Shown here: positions 30,350 through 37,892 of the stretch, piece by piece
How the letters are laid out: each line of letters begins with the position of its first letter
Numbering within the stretch: position 1 is the stretch's first letter
From: a virus
DNA length: 56,613 nt
Direction: 5' to 3' (one strand)
Virus record (IMG/VR): IMGVR_UViG_3300023106_000013
Span: 1-56,613 of that record
The notes under the pieces: model-generated
What the model saw: the letters and a program-made list of their open reading frames with translations, nothing else
Database searches by the model: none
Told to the model about the DNA's origin: nothing
Position numbers and translations under genes: made by a program

Positions 30350-30459
30350 GCTTTAACTATTGGACATTCCGCAATACCACACCCTATCAGAACCCACGGC
30401 GCAGAATCGTGGATGTATCGCGTAGGAACTACGAGGCTCAGAGAAAGGCAGAGAAATGA
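30346..30459 (+). CDS. 37-residue basic peptide
   Basis: An Arg/Asn/Tyr-rich product (YQNPRRRIVDVSRRNYEAQR) without hydrophobic segments. ATGA overlaps on both sides. No family recognised. Confidence 0.45.
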   Translation: MSFNYWTFRNTTPYQNPRRRIVDVSRRNYEAQRKAEK

Positions 30460-30668
30460 GTGACATTCCTAATGAGGAAGAGACGACGAAAATTCATGTC
30501 GAGTTTCAAGTGGGCAATTATGATGTTGTTGAAGGGGTATCTAAACTTAACCCCATTCAGGTGGTTGATGGTGTGCTGCTCTTGACCAATCCTCGCGGCC
30601 TAACCATAGCAGCTTACGCACCTGGAGTATGGGCTTCGGCCTCACCATTTGAAGGGGAAAAGAAGTGA
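30456..30668 (+). CDS. 70-residue hypothetical protein
   Basis: A beta-rich acidic product (TTKIHVEFQVGNYDVVEGV). Coupled by ATGA and GTGA. No family recognised. Confidence 0.5.
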   Translation: MSDIPNEEETTKIHVEFQVGNYDVVEGVSKLNPIQVVDGVLLLTNPRGLTIAAYAPGVWASASPFEGEKK

Positions 30669-30943
30669 GCATTATCAGTGATGCTCTACGAACCGAAATC
30701 CTCTACCTCGACGGCAACCCTGATTACATCGTCCCTGCGAGCACATTTTTCTTTCTGAAGGAAGCGGCTGAGGAGATAGAGGCTCATGAGATTATGCGCA
30801 AACGCTTGGTCGATGTAGCGGAGAGCTATCGCATGCTAATCCTCAGCGACTACGAGGGCCGTAACGGCATCAACAGTTCGATGAAAGAAGAATACGATCT
30901 TGTCTTGAAGACAATCGCAGAAGCGACGGGGGTTCCATATTGA
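30665..30943 (+). CDS. 92-residue helical protein with GTG start
   Basis: The start is a GTG overlapping the previous stop (GTGA). The product is helical (FFLKEAAEEIEAHEIMRKRLVDVAE). No family recognised. Confidence 0.5.
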   Translation: MSIISDALRTEILYLDGNPDYIVPASTFFFLKEAAEEIEAHEIMRKRLVDVAESYRMLILSDYEGRNGINSSMKEEYDLVLKTIAEATGVPY

Positions 30944-31098
30944 TGACCCCATCCACCACCATCGCTCTCCTAGCCGCTTTATACCATTACAAGGATATCA
31001 ATGATGACGACGAAGTAAGTGAAGCTGAAGAAGCTATCGAGATGGAAAGCGAAGAAGCCATACAGCGACCGGCTGACGATAATGTACTGGCGCTATAG
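30943..31098 (+). CDS. 51-residue acidic protein
   Basis: A very acidic product (INDDDEVSEAEEAIEMES) with an N-terminal hydrophobic helix. TGATG overlap upstream. The last convincing gene of the plus-strand cluster. Confidence 0.5.
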   Translation: MTPSTTIALLAALYHYKDINDDDEVSEAEEAIEMESEEAIQRPADDNVLAL

Positions 31099-31143
31099 CC
31101 ATCAGGTTTACGGCAACGTCAATTCCATTGGGCAATGGTAGCC

Positions 31144-31224
31144 ATGAACCGGAACGATTGGGCGAAGATATGGGGAACGGCGATCATAATGGTAGTGGCG
31201 CTGGTGATGATTGCAGCGTTCTAG
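31144..31224 (+). CDS. Possible 26-residue membrane peptide
   Basis: A short frame with one hydrophobic segment (GTAIIMVVALVMIAAF). No clear ribosome site. May be a micropeptide at the end of the plus-strand cluster or chance. Confidence 0.3.
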   Translation: MNRNDWAKIWGTAIIMVVALVMIAAF

Positions 31225-31267
31225 AAAATGCGGCTGAAGAGCTTGCTGACGAACATCAGGATAGGCT

Positions 31268-31851
31268 CTAGAGGTCATCTTCTACGTGCTTCCACGATTT
31301 TCCTAATTTGATGAGGGAGATTGGGGTTAGCGTTACGTCATATATCGCTGCTATCTCCCTCAACTTCCAACCCTGTCGAAGCATAAACTTAATATGCCGC
31401 ACGTCCTCTTCAGTTAATTTGGAATACGGGTTCGTTGATCCTTTCAAGCTGCGCCCGTGAGCAATTTATCGCCTCCGTTCTCAAGTGGAGTGGCCCAATA
31501 TAAGTGCTTCCAATTGTAGCAAGAAGTGTGACCCATACCGCATGAATGCGCGGCCTGATGGGAAGGGGTGGGCGGAGGCCCGCGCTTTATTTCGCAGATT
31601 ATTCGTGGCAAGGACTGTGTCGATCCCTCGCTCAATTCATAAACGGCGTAGCCACCTCCGTTTTTTGCGTAAGGCCATAGAACGCACTCATCAGTGTATT
31701 CAAGCAAAGATAGCAAAACTTCTCTAGGCGCTTTGGTCTTGCCGTGACCTGTCTCCATATCTCGGCCATCTCTTGCCCGCATATAGTGCGACGGGCATAG
31801 TCCCTTTGCCCTAACTTTTCTGCCGCAATCCGGCACTGTGCAAATTGACAA
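31268..31851 (-). pseudogene. Frameshifted HNH endonuclease with C-terminal helix-turn-helix
   Basis: The N-terminal frame (31851 to 31444) has MSICTVPDCGRKVRAKGLCP and CGMGHTSCYNWKHLYWAT, the cysteine/HNH core. It then stops, while the neighbouring frame continues directly with HGRSLKGSTNPYSKLTEEDV and a helix-turn-helix ending GKSWKHVED at 31268, as intact relatives do. A single-base change near 31,450-31,460 therefore splits the gene. Natural decay or a sequencing error are both possible; no slippery site is seen. Confidence 0.75.
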
Positions 31852-31884
31852 TTTGTATCTCGCTTTTTATAGGCCTAATAGCCC

Positions 31885-32397
31885 TTAGAATATACGAGAA
31901 AACAACCTTCCGATAGCTATTAAAATGGGTTCGACCATTTTTGAACTCGCGATAAGAGCGCCGATGATGATACCCACAATCATCTGCCCCCAACGGCTTC
32001 TACGCCCCTCTACTGCGGGCGTAGTTGCTCCTCTGGAAAACAACCACAACCCAACGAACTGCAAAAACACCATCGCAGAGTAAACGTGCGTATCAGTCAG
32101 CCACTCTGCGGCGGTTACGTTCCTTGTCATTATCCCATATGTCCGCATGAGGATAACAGATAGGAATACGGCAAAGAGGCCCATGAGCCCCAAAGATGCG
32201 CGGTCACGCTGCCCAGACCAGAAGGCCCCCCAAGTCTCCCCAGCGATCATCCAGAATGCCGAGATGGCGAAGACGAGCATCAGGAGGCTTACGAGGTCTA
32301 GCATCCGGTCATGAGAGATGAATATAGCAGGGAAGATATAGGCAGCGCACAAGATCAAGAAGGCGGCGAGATTGCGGACTTTGGAGTTTTCAGTCAC
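31885..32397 (-). CDS. Multi-span membrane protein of the lysis region
   Basis: The ~170-residue product has four or more hydrophobic segments (FLILCAAYIFPAIFIS; LVSLLMLVFAISAFWMI; LGLMGLFAVFLSVILM; VFLQFVGLWLF; QMIVGIIIGALIASS). It starts with a GTG at 32397 overlapping the preceding stop, or an ATG at 32412. Position next to lysis genes suggests a membrane role, possibly exclusion or lysis control. Confidence 0.6.
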   Translation of the reverse strand: MTENSKVRNLAAFLILCAAYIFPAIFISHDRMLDLVSLLMLVFAISAFWMIAGETWGAFWSGQRDRASLGLMGLFAVFLSVILMRTYGIMTRNVTAAEWLTDTHVYSAMVFLQFVGLWLFSRGATTPAVEGRRSRWGQMIVGIIIGALIASSKMVEPILIAIGRLFSRIF

Positions 32398-32596
32398 GTC
32401 GCCTGCCCTCATCAATCTTCAAAAACATGTCGTTAAGCATGTCGCTGACTGGATGTTCCAAAGCGCGTTCTGATAGGCGCTCAGTAAGTCTAGTTCTCTT
32501 GCGGTCATTTTTTATCACAGCTTCAGCAAGTTCGCCACGGGCAAGACGCGCTTGCTCATCCAGCATCTTATCGCGCTGCCATGGAAATCGGATCAT
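32390..32596 (-). CDS. 68-residue charged helical protein
   Basis: A basic, helical product (WQRDKMLDEQARLARGELAE) with no membrane segment. Starts at 32596 as a TAATG overlap with the membrane-anchored gene upstream, which suggests a shared lysis or membrane role. No family recognised. Confidence 0.5.
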   Translation of the reverse strand: MIRFPWQRDKMLDEQARLARGELAEAVIKNDRKRTRLTERLSERALEHPVSDMLNDMFLKIDEGRRRD

Positions 32597-32877
32597 TATT
32601 GACCCCTGCTCTGCTGCGCTCGTGCTACGATGACCCATTCTTTAAGAAGTGCTGTTTGCTCCGACATACGCTGTTCTGTGTTCTCTAGTTTGTCCGTGGA
32701 CTTCGACACAGCTTCTAGCGCTATCTTGGTATCGTTGATCTGCTCTTTACGAATCACGTCTTTGTCCGCGTAGAGCTTTATGATGTGGCGGACGCAGAAC
32801 ATGAGAGCCAGCGTCAGAAGCGCCGCCACGCCCCACGGGCCAGCCTCATAAGCGGTTTGGATAGATACCGCGTCCAC
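32596..32877 (-). CDS. Membrane-anchored coiled-coil protein, spanin/accessory candidate
   Basis: The 93-residue product has one N-terminal membrane span (PWGVAALLTLALMFCVRHII) and a long coiled-coil (KIALEAVSKSTDKLENTEQ). This is an inner-membrane spanin or holin-accessory layout, placed just after the holin-like and lysozyme genes in reading order. No outer-membrane partner with a lipobox was found. Confidence 0.5.
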   Translation of the reverse strand: MDAVSIQTAYEAGPWGVAALLTLALMFCVRHIIKLYADKDVIRKEQINDTKIALEAVSKSTDKLENTEQRMSEQTALLKEWVIVARAQQSRGQ

Positions 32878-32880
32878 AGC

Positions 32881-33030
32881 CTATAGGTGTCCGGTCAAAA
32901 CCAAAATGAGCAAGATAAGAAGCAGTGCGCCGACAAGACCAGATGGCCCGTAGCCCCAAGACGCACCGTTGAACACGGAGAGGATAAGGCCAACGAGCAG
33001 GATGATGATTAGGATGGTTACGATGCTCAT
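32881..33030 (-). CDS. DUF3309-like small membrane protein
   Basis: The 49-residue product has two hydrophobic segments separated by GASWGYGPSGLVG, the WGYGPSG core of DUF3309 proteins that are widespread in Proteobacteria. Starts at 33030 with GGAAAA upstream. May assist lysis or simply be a host-derived addition. Confidence 0.6.
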   Translation of the reverse strand: MSIVTILIIILLVGLILSVFNGASWGYGPSGLVGALLLILLILVLTGHL

Positions 33031-33032
33031 GG

Positions 33033-33401
33033 CTATTTTCCTGTCAGGATTTCAATGAGGCTCTTGCGGCTGGAAACGTGCTGCACGGCTTCCTTAACCT
33101 CTTTCTCCTTCGCGGGGGCCAGCGTATTGGTTACGAGCTTGCCATTTTCCTCCACTACTGCCTGAGGCTTCACGGTGGCGCGGAACGAGATAATTTGCGA
33201 CCAGACAAGCACCAGGAACGGGATGAGCGAACCAAGCGTGATATCCTGCCAGTTCCCCTCTACAAGCCCGCCTATGAGGCTCTGTTGCGAGGGTGTAAGG
33301 TTGGTGTAGAACCATAGCAGCCCGCCCACAAACGTTCCAATCCAACCGCCGTAATCCAAGACGCGACGGATGGCCCACTGCACGGCGACATTGTTAAGCA
33401 T
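33033..33401 (-). CDS. Holin-like membrane protein
   Basis: The 122-residue product has an amphipathic N-terminus, two hydrophobic segments (WIGTFVGGLLWFYTNL; LGSLIPFLVLVWSQIISF) and a charged C-terminal tail, the layout of small holins. It is coupled to the lysozyme gene by TAATG. A holin would release the enzyme at lysis time, but the class cannot be decided from sequence. Confidence 0.5.
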   Translation of the reverse strand: MLNNVAVQWAIRRVLDYGGWIGTFVGGLLWFYTNLTPSQQSLIGGLVEGNWQDITLGSLIPFLVLVWSQIISFRATVKPQAVVEENGKLVTNTLAPAKEKEVKEAVQHVSSRKSLIEILTGK

Positions 33402-34132
33402 TAAAAAATCCTCGCGTTAATTAGGATAACAGCGCCGACCACTACGGCAGCAACGATGCCCAGAGCAATCCAGTTCACGCGCCCTTTATTTTGCTCAGGC
33501 AACGGCTCAACATGGATAGGCATATCAGGGGGTGTATAGGGCTTGGTTGGAGCGTCATGATCGTCTGGCAGATCAATCGGTATAGGCTTTGGAGCGGCTT
33601 TCTCCATATCCCGCAACCTCTTCAATATCGCAGCAGCCCCAAGCTGAGTGTCAACGTGCTCAGGATCATACTTGTGATCTGCGACGAACTTGCCTTTGAC
33701 ATATTGGTCGGTTCCGGCCCAGAGGTATGGAGATGGTAGGCCCTTATTCCGATAGCCCAACCCATTATAGCGCTCTAGAATGTCGAGAGTGCCGCCGATG
33801 GACCAATCCTTGTTCTTCGCAGCATAGGGCGGGCAAACGACCAGAGCATCAATAGCAGCCTCTTCCCATGTGGAGAATGGACCGCGACCTTTGGGCACTA
33901 GAGTTGTGAGCTTGCCTGTGCCGATGATTTTCTGGCCGTTGTGCAAAACACCTTTGAAGTCGCCAGATGATTCCCGGTAGTGGATAACGCCGATAACGTC
34001 CCACGGCACGCCTGTGGCCTTGGAAACGGCCTCGTAGCGCTCTCGATGGGCTTCGATCTTGGCGGCTTGCGCGTTAATCGCGGTACTGCGGGTGAAGCGG
34101 GCAACTGCCCAGCGTTCGGCGTTCGTGGTCAT
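33401..34132 (-). CDS. Endolysin (lysozyme-like) with C-terminal membrane segment
   Basis: The 243-residue product has an N-terminal enzyme domain (about 25-190) with HYRESSGDFKGVLHNGQ (Glu 54 as acid candidate), GPFSTWEEAAIDAL and LERYNGLGYR, a lysozyme/transglycosylase pattern of phages of Gram-negative bacteria. A Pro-rich linker (about 192-215) leads to a hydrophobic tail (IALGIVAAVVVGAVILI). The tail would tether the enzyme to the inner membrane. It is coupled to its neighbours by ATGA and TAATG. Confidence 0.7.
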   Translation of the reverse strand: MTTNAERWAVARFTRSTAINAQAAKIEAHRERYEAVSKATGVPWDVIGVIHYRESSGDFKGVLHNGQKIIGTGKLTTLVPKGRGPFSTWEEAAIDALVVCPPYAAKNKDWSIGGTLDILERYNGLGYRNKGLPSPYLWAGTDQYVKGKFVADHKYDPEHVDTQLGAAAILKRLRDMEKAAPKPIPIDLPDDHDAPTKPYTPPDMPIHVEPLPEQNKGRVNWIALGIVAAVVVGAVILINARIF

Positions 34133-34455
34133 GCTACCTTCCAGCAAACGTTTATGCCGTCATCCGTTGGCCCGGTAATGGGTGGATTGGCATACTGAGC
34201 GAGAACGTTAACGCGGTTCGTCTGGTAATCAGATGATGCGAGAGGAGCGGTGTTGAAGTTGGCCCCAATCTCGTCAGCCGTGAGAATATCGGCAGGTAAG
34301 GATTCGAATGCAAAGTAAGGATTACCCAACCCCACCAGCGTAAAGATATGAGGCCCCATATCCGCGCTATTGTGCACGGATGCGAGGCATGGAAGCTCAG
34401 GGTCGCCATCAAGTCCATAAACCACGTACTTCGACATTTCAGCCTCTTCGGTCAT
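34129..34455 (-). CDS. 108-residue hypothetical protein, tail-region
   Basis: A soluble product (SKYVVYGLDGDPELPCLASV) with a beta-rich body. Start at 34455 and stop overlap neighbours as ATGA. Part of the tail-fibre group by position. No family recognised. Confidence 0.5.
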   Translation of the reverse strand: MTEEAEMSKYVVYGLDGDPELPCLASVHNSADMGPHIFTLVGLGNPYFAFESLPADILTADEIGANFNTAPLASSDYQTNRVNVLAQYANPPITGPTDDGINVCWKVA

Positions 34456-34916
34456 GAGTATACCACGCGTTCAGTTTTGAGCATGATTTCGGCGGGGTCT
34501 TGCGCTGCACCCGCCAAGTCCGTAACCCGGATTTCAACGTATGTTTCAGTTCGCGCCGTGATCCGGGCAATCCGAGGGTTAGCATCGAAGATCGCTGGAG
34601 TTGCGCTGTACTGATCGGAGGGCATTGGATTTTCGTGAGCGGCCCTGTATCGTCCTTTGGCTACTCGCGTGACGCTTACCATTCGGATAGCCTCAAGAAC
34701 TGTCGATGGAGCTACACCCGTAAACCTCACTAGACCGCCATGATTTAGATGCGGCGGGGCCGCTACGAGATCGGGAATAAGGCGCGGGTCATCATCACCG
34801 ACAATTTCCCATTCCGCCCCATCAGGCACTTGCTCTTCCGCCAAATCCTCTAGATGAAACCCAATAGCTGCGCTTATCGAAACCCATTTGCCGTTTTGCT
34901 GATAGATGACTTTCAT
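34452..34916 (-). CDS. 154-residue hypothetical protein, tail-region
   Basis: An acidic N-terminus, then a beta-rich C-terminal half (TARTETYVEIRVTDLAGAAQ). It follows the tail-fibre gene by 6 nt and could be a fibre chaperone or adaptor. No family recognised. Confidence 0.5.
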   Translation of the reverse strand: MKVIYQQNGKWVSISAAIGFHLEDLAEEQVPDGAEWEIVGDDDPRLIPDLVAAPPHLNHGGLVRFTGVAPSTVLEAIRMVSVTRVAKGRYRAAHENPMPSDQYSATPAIFDANPRIARITARTETYVEIRVTDLAGAAQDPAEIMLKTERVVYS

Positions 34917-34922
34917 CTTGCA

Positions 34923-36104
34923 TCACCTGAATACGGTTACAGAGACATAGGGCATATCAATAGCAGAGTTACCGGCATCTCGAACGGCCATGCGCATTGC
35001 CGTTGTTGTTGGAGCGACTGACGCGGATTGACTAGAATTTATCGCAGGAGAGAAGGTCGCAAAAGCGGCGGGCAGATTAGCGGACACTGTCGCTGTCGTC
35101 GCATAGTTTACGTCTGGCATGGCCGTGGCGAAATTTACGGTATAGTCGCCAGTTGCGTTTCTTGTAACAGACGATACGTTTCCAGAGCCATAGATAGCCC
35201 CCGTTGTGCCGTTGAAGCTTACCCATGCTCGACACACGAAGGTTGGGAGGCTGGACGTTATCTTGGCTATTGCCGTTTGTGCATCCATGCCGACTTGAAC
35301 CAACGACGGGGCAGTTGCCCACGTTCCCGCCGTCGCTTCTGTGACAGTGATTACGCCAAGAACAGAATATGCCTTTGAGGTAGTCGCGGTGCCAGTATAG
35401 AATACGCCCTGGCTATCAGCAGCGCCCGCGCCGCCTTCTGCCGTCGAAGACGCAAGCCCATTGACGATCTGAATACCAGACGCAGGATTTATCACGCCAA
35501 GCCGGAACGTTCCAGCATCGTTAAAACCCACTACGACTAGGTTAGCCGCAATCGCACTAGTAGTGCCCAGAGTTGACCCAGACGACACAACCAGCGAGGT
35601 CGCTGCCGTAAGTGTCAGAACATCAACGTCACCACTATTTGCCGTAGCGCTTCGGAATGGTACGTAAACTGGATTGCTTGCTGATGGGTCATTTCCATCA
35701 AACCCCTTGATCGCAATCGTTAGAGCGTTAGCTGCAACGGTCGCTGCAATTGCAAGATTTACAGGATTTGGTGACTTATCAAATGCGATATCACTCGTAA
35801 GAGCGAGTGTTCCGCTTGTCGCGGGGAGGGTATAAGTTCGAGTTGTAGCCGTGGGGATGTTAGCAGCACTGAACACGCCAATCTTGGTTAGGTCTGTGCT
35901 ATTTTTGATGCCAAAACTGTTGTCTAGGGGCTTTCCGTCTCCTACTCCATTGCCGCCATAGGCGACGGGCTGGATGGTGTTGAAAGTCTGTTCAGCATCA
36001 GACCAGCCCTGATTATTCACAGCGCTTGGAATAGGCGTTCCGGCAACCTGCGTAGCCTGCGCACCGGGCAAGGTATATGTGCCATTGGGACCAGAGCGTG
36101 GCAT
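34923..36104 (-). CDS. Tail fibre protein
   Basis: The 393-residue product starts MPRSGPNGTYTLPGAQATQV, an N-terminus common in fibres of phages of alphaproteobacteria, followed by Gly/Asn/Ser/Thr/Ala-rich beta repeats and a C-terminal domain ending IDMPYVSVTVFR. AGGAG before the ATG decides the start. Probably binds the host receptor through its C-terminal part. No enzyme motif seen. Confidence 0.7.
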   Translation of the reverse strand: MPRSGPNGTYTLPGAQATQVAGTPIPSAVNNQGWSDAEQTFNTIQPVAYGGNGVGDGKPLDNSFGIKNSTDLTKIGVFSAANIPTATTRTYTLPATSGTLALTSDIAFDKSPNPVNLAIAATVAANALTIAIKGFDGNDPSASNPVYVPFRSATANSGDVDVLTLTAATSLVVSSGSTLGTTSAIAANLVVVGFNDAGTFRLGVINPASGIQIVNGLASSTAEGGAGAADSQGVFYTGTATTSKAYSVLGVITVTEATAGTWATAPSLVQVGMDAQTAIAKITSSLPTFVCRAWVSFNGTTGAIYGSGNVSSVTRNATGDYTVNFATAMPDVNYATTATVSANLPAAFATFSPAINSSQSASVAPTTTAMRMAVRDAGNSAIDMPYVSVTVFR

Positions 36105-36148
36105 TAGTTCACTCCTGAGATACAGTGTTTGATGATTGTTACCATAAT

Positions 36149-37702
36149 TTAGCCGCCTGTCACATCCCTGAACCAATCGGATCGCGTATCTGGGCCATTA
36201 ACTCGTTCATATGCGCGTTCTCTGGATTGCTGATTTGCGAGAGCATAAGCATCCGCAGCCGAAAGTCCCTGGCTTTGGAGCGATTGTACGGGGGTCGCGG
36301 CGGGCGAGGAGTACGAATTCGCTCCGCTTACTGTCACCCTCAATGGAGATTGAGAGACTGGCTGCGAGCGCATAAGCGGCAACCCGCCCCCCATTTGCTG
36401 CGAGCCCATGATGGGCATGCGCTGTGCCGCAAGACCTTGGCTCATGAGCGCAGGAACGGGAGCGCTTCGCATCTGCGGCGGGGGGGCCGGAACTACCTGA
36501 ATTGGCGGCTGATTTCGCGTCACGTTTGTTGGCTGCACAATTGGCTTCGGCACAAGCCTTGCTGGAACATTTTCGGGTGGATTGAACGCCTGTCCCATCT
36601 GGGTTGCCACGCGCTGCCCTAAAGCGGCATTGGCGACAGAATCGCGCGATAGCATGTTCTGAGCGGGAGCTACGGTTGACGGGCTTGCGGCTGGGGCGGC
36701 TGGCCTAACATTCGCAGCAGCACGTTCAATCTGTGACTGCCCCGGAATAGTTCGGGGGATATCGGGAAGCCGTTGCCTTGCTGGGCTTGGCGTGAGCGAG
36801 CCAATACCACCCACAATCGCTGTCGGTGTCATGTCCGGGATATGGTAGGAATAGATATCGTCGCCAGCAGCAGTTAAGCGAGGGGTGACAGGGTTCTGAG
36901 TTGCCGCAAGCATATCGACGCCACGCATTACATTCACGTTACCGCGCTGTGCGTTGACTGCGGCCATAGATGGCGTGACGATATCCGGTGCTGAAGGCCG
37001 GGAACGTGGCAACGGGACATTGCTCGATGGTGTGACCTGAGCATTACGAGCCGACGAACTCATGATGGGATTGCGCATCTGAGCAAGGTCAGGCGATTGA
37101 GTGGCAGGCGAGACATTCCGCACGGATTGACCGGCCAGACGCGCCATAGCCGACTTCAGCGCATCCGATCCGCTTGATGGGATAAGAGAGCGCTGCGACG
37201 ATAGGGCTTTGGATTGCGTAGCAGGGCTTGGAGTTGATGGACGAATTGTATCGGTCCAACTCGCAACCTGATTAGGGATTTCGCCGGGCGGGGTTGGGCG
37301 TCCATTGTAAAAGATATGGTTTCCAAGCTGCGTTGTGCCGTAGCGATTAACCGAGTTTGCCCAATTGGGGCTAACCTGGGGGGTATGATAGAAGAGCGCA
37401 CCATTGGTCCGGTCTGGAACCTGCCCGCTGAATACGGAATCCACAACCTGCGCGGCCTGCTGATACGCATTGGAATTGGGGCTGAACTGCTGTGGGTTGT
37501 TCCCGCCCTCGCCAGAATTCCAGGTTGAGAACTGATAGGGCTGCAATGCCACTTCGGACGGATCGCTGGGGTATCGACCAGAGTTAGCCCGGTTTTGAAT
37601 AACCTGCGCAACCGCTGCCATGCCGTCAAGGCCCTCGCCCCGCGCTTCTCCTAACACCGTCCTGATAAGCGTATCGCGTTGGGCGTCCGTTAGTTCAGCC
37701 AT
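36149..37702 (-). CDS. Virion-associated SleB-type cell wall hydrolase
   Basis: The 517-residue product has an N-terminal SleB (Hydrolase_2) domain (about 8-135) with TVLGEARGEGLDGMAAVAQV (Glu 19 candidate), NRANSGRYP and LFYHTPQ. The remaining ~380 residues are Pro/Gln/Ala/Ser-rich and probably disordered. It sits in the ejection-protein group, so it likely enters the periplasm with the phage and opens the wall for DNA entry. Separate from the endolysin. Confidence 0.8.
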   Translation of the reverse strand: MAELTDAQRDTLIRTVLGEARGEGLDGMAAVAQVIQNRANSGRYPSDPSEVALQPYQFSTWNSGEGGNNPQQFSPNSNAYQQAAQVVDSVFSGQVPDRTNGALFYHTPQVSPNWANSVNRYGTTQLGNHIFYNGRPTPPGEIPNQVASWTDTIRPSTPSPATQSKALSSQRSLIPSSGSDALKSAMARLAGQSVRNVSPATQSPDLAQMRNPIMSSSARNAQVTPSSNVPLPRSRPSAPDIVTPSMAAVNAQRGNVNVMRGVDMLAATQNPVTPRLTAAGDDIYSYHIPDMTPTAIVGGIGSLTPSPARQRLPDIPRTIPGQSQIERAAANVRPAAPAASPSTVAPAQNMLSRDSVANAALGQRVATQMGQAFNPPENVPARLVPKPIVQPTNVTRNQPPIQVVPAPPPQMRSAPVPALMSQGLAAQRMPIMGSQQMGGGLPLMRSQPVSQSPLRVTVSGANSYSSPAATPVQSLQSQGLSAADAYALANQQSRERAYERVNGPDTRSDWFRDVTGG

Positions 37703-37730
37703 TGACGTTTGCCCTTCTGGAGATGATATT
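37702..37730 (+). promoter_or_regulatory. Promoter before the plus-strand single gene
   Basis: TTGACG (37702-37707) and GATATT (37725-37730) are exactly 17 bp apart on the plus strand, 18 nt before the ATG. Five and four of six bases match consensus. The gene would be transcribed alone within a minus-strand block. Confidence 0.4.
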
Positions 37731-37748
37731 GCGGGAAAGGAGATTGAG

Positions 37749-37892
37749 ATGGACGAGTTTAAGCCTGACTTCTGGTACTATGCCACCACATGGGGGTTTC
37801 TTACCCTTTTGGCTGGTGCGCAAGGATGGCTCACAGGGGAATCCGTCATTCAGGTCTATGAATGGGTTCATTACCTGTCGAACTCCCCTTGA
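37749..37892 (+). CDS. 47-residue membrane protein on the opposite strand (moron candidate)
   Basis: AAAGGAG lies 6 nt before the ATG. The product has an aromatic N-terminus (FKPDFWYYATTW), a short hydrophobic segment (GFLTLLAGAQGWL) and a polar tail. It fills the 168-nt gap between two minus-strand genes and overlaps the end of the upstream one by 22 nt. A single, self-transcribed gene of this kind is typical of morons. Function unknown. Confidence 0.5.
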   Translation: MDEFKPDFWYYATTWGFLTLLAGAQGWLTGESVIQVYEWVHYLSNSP

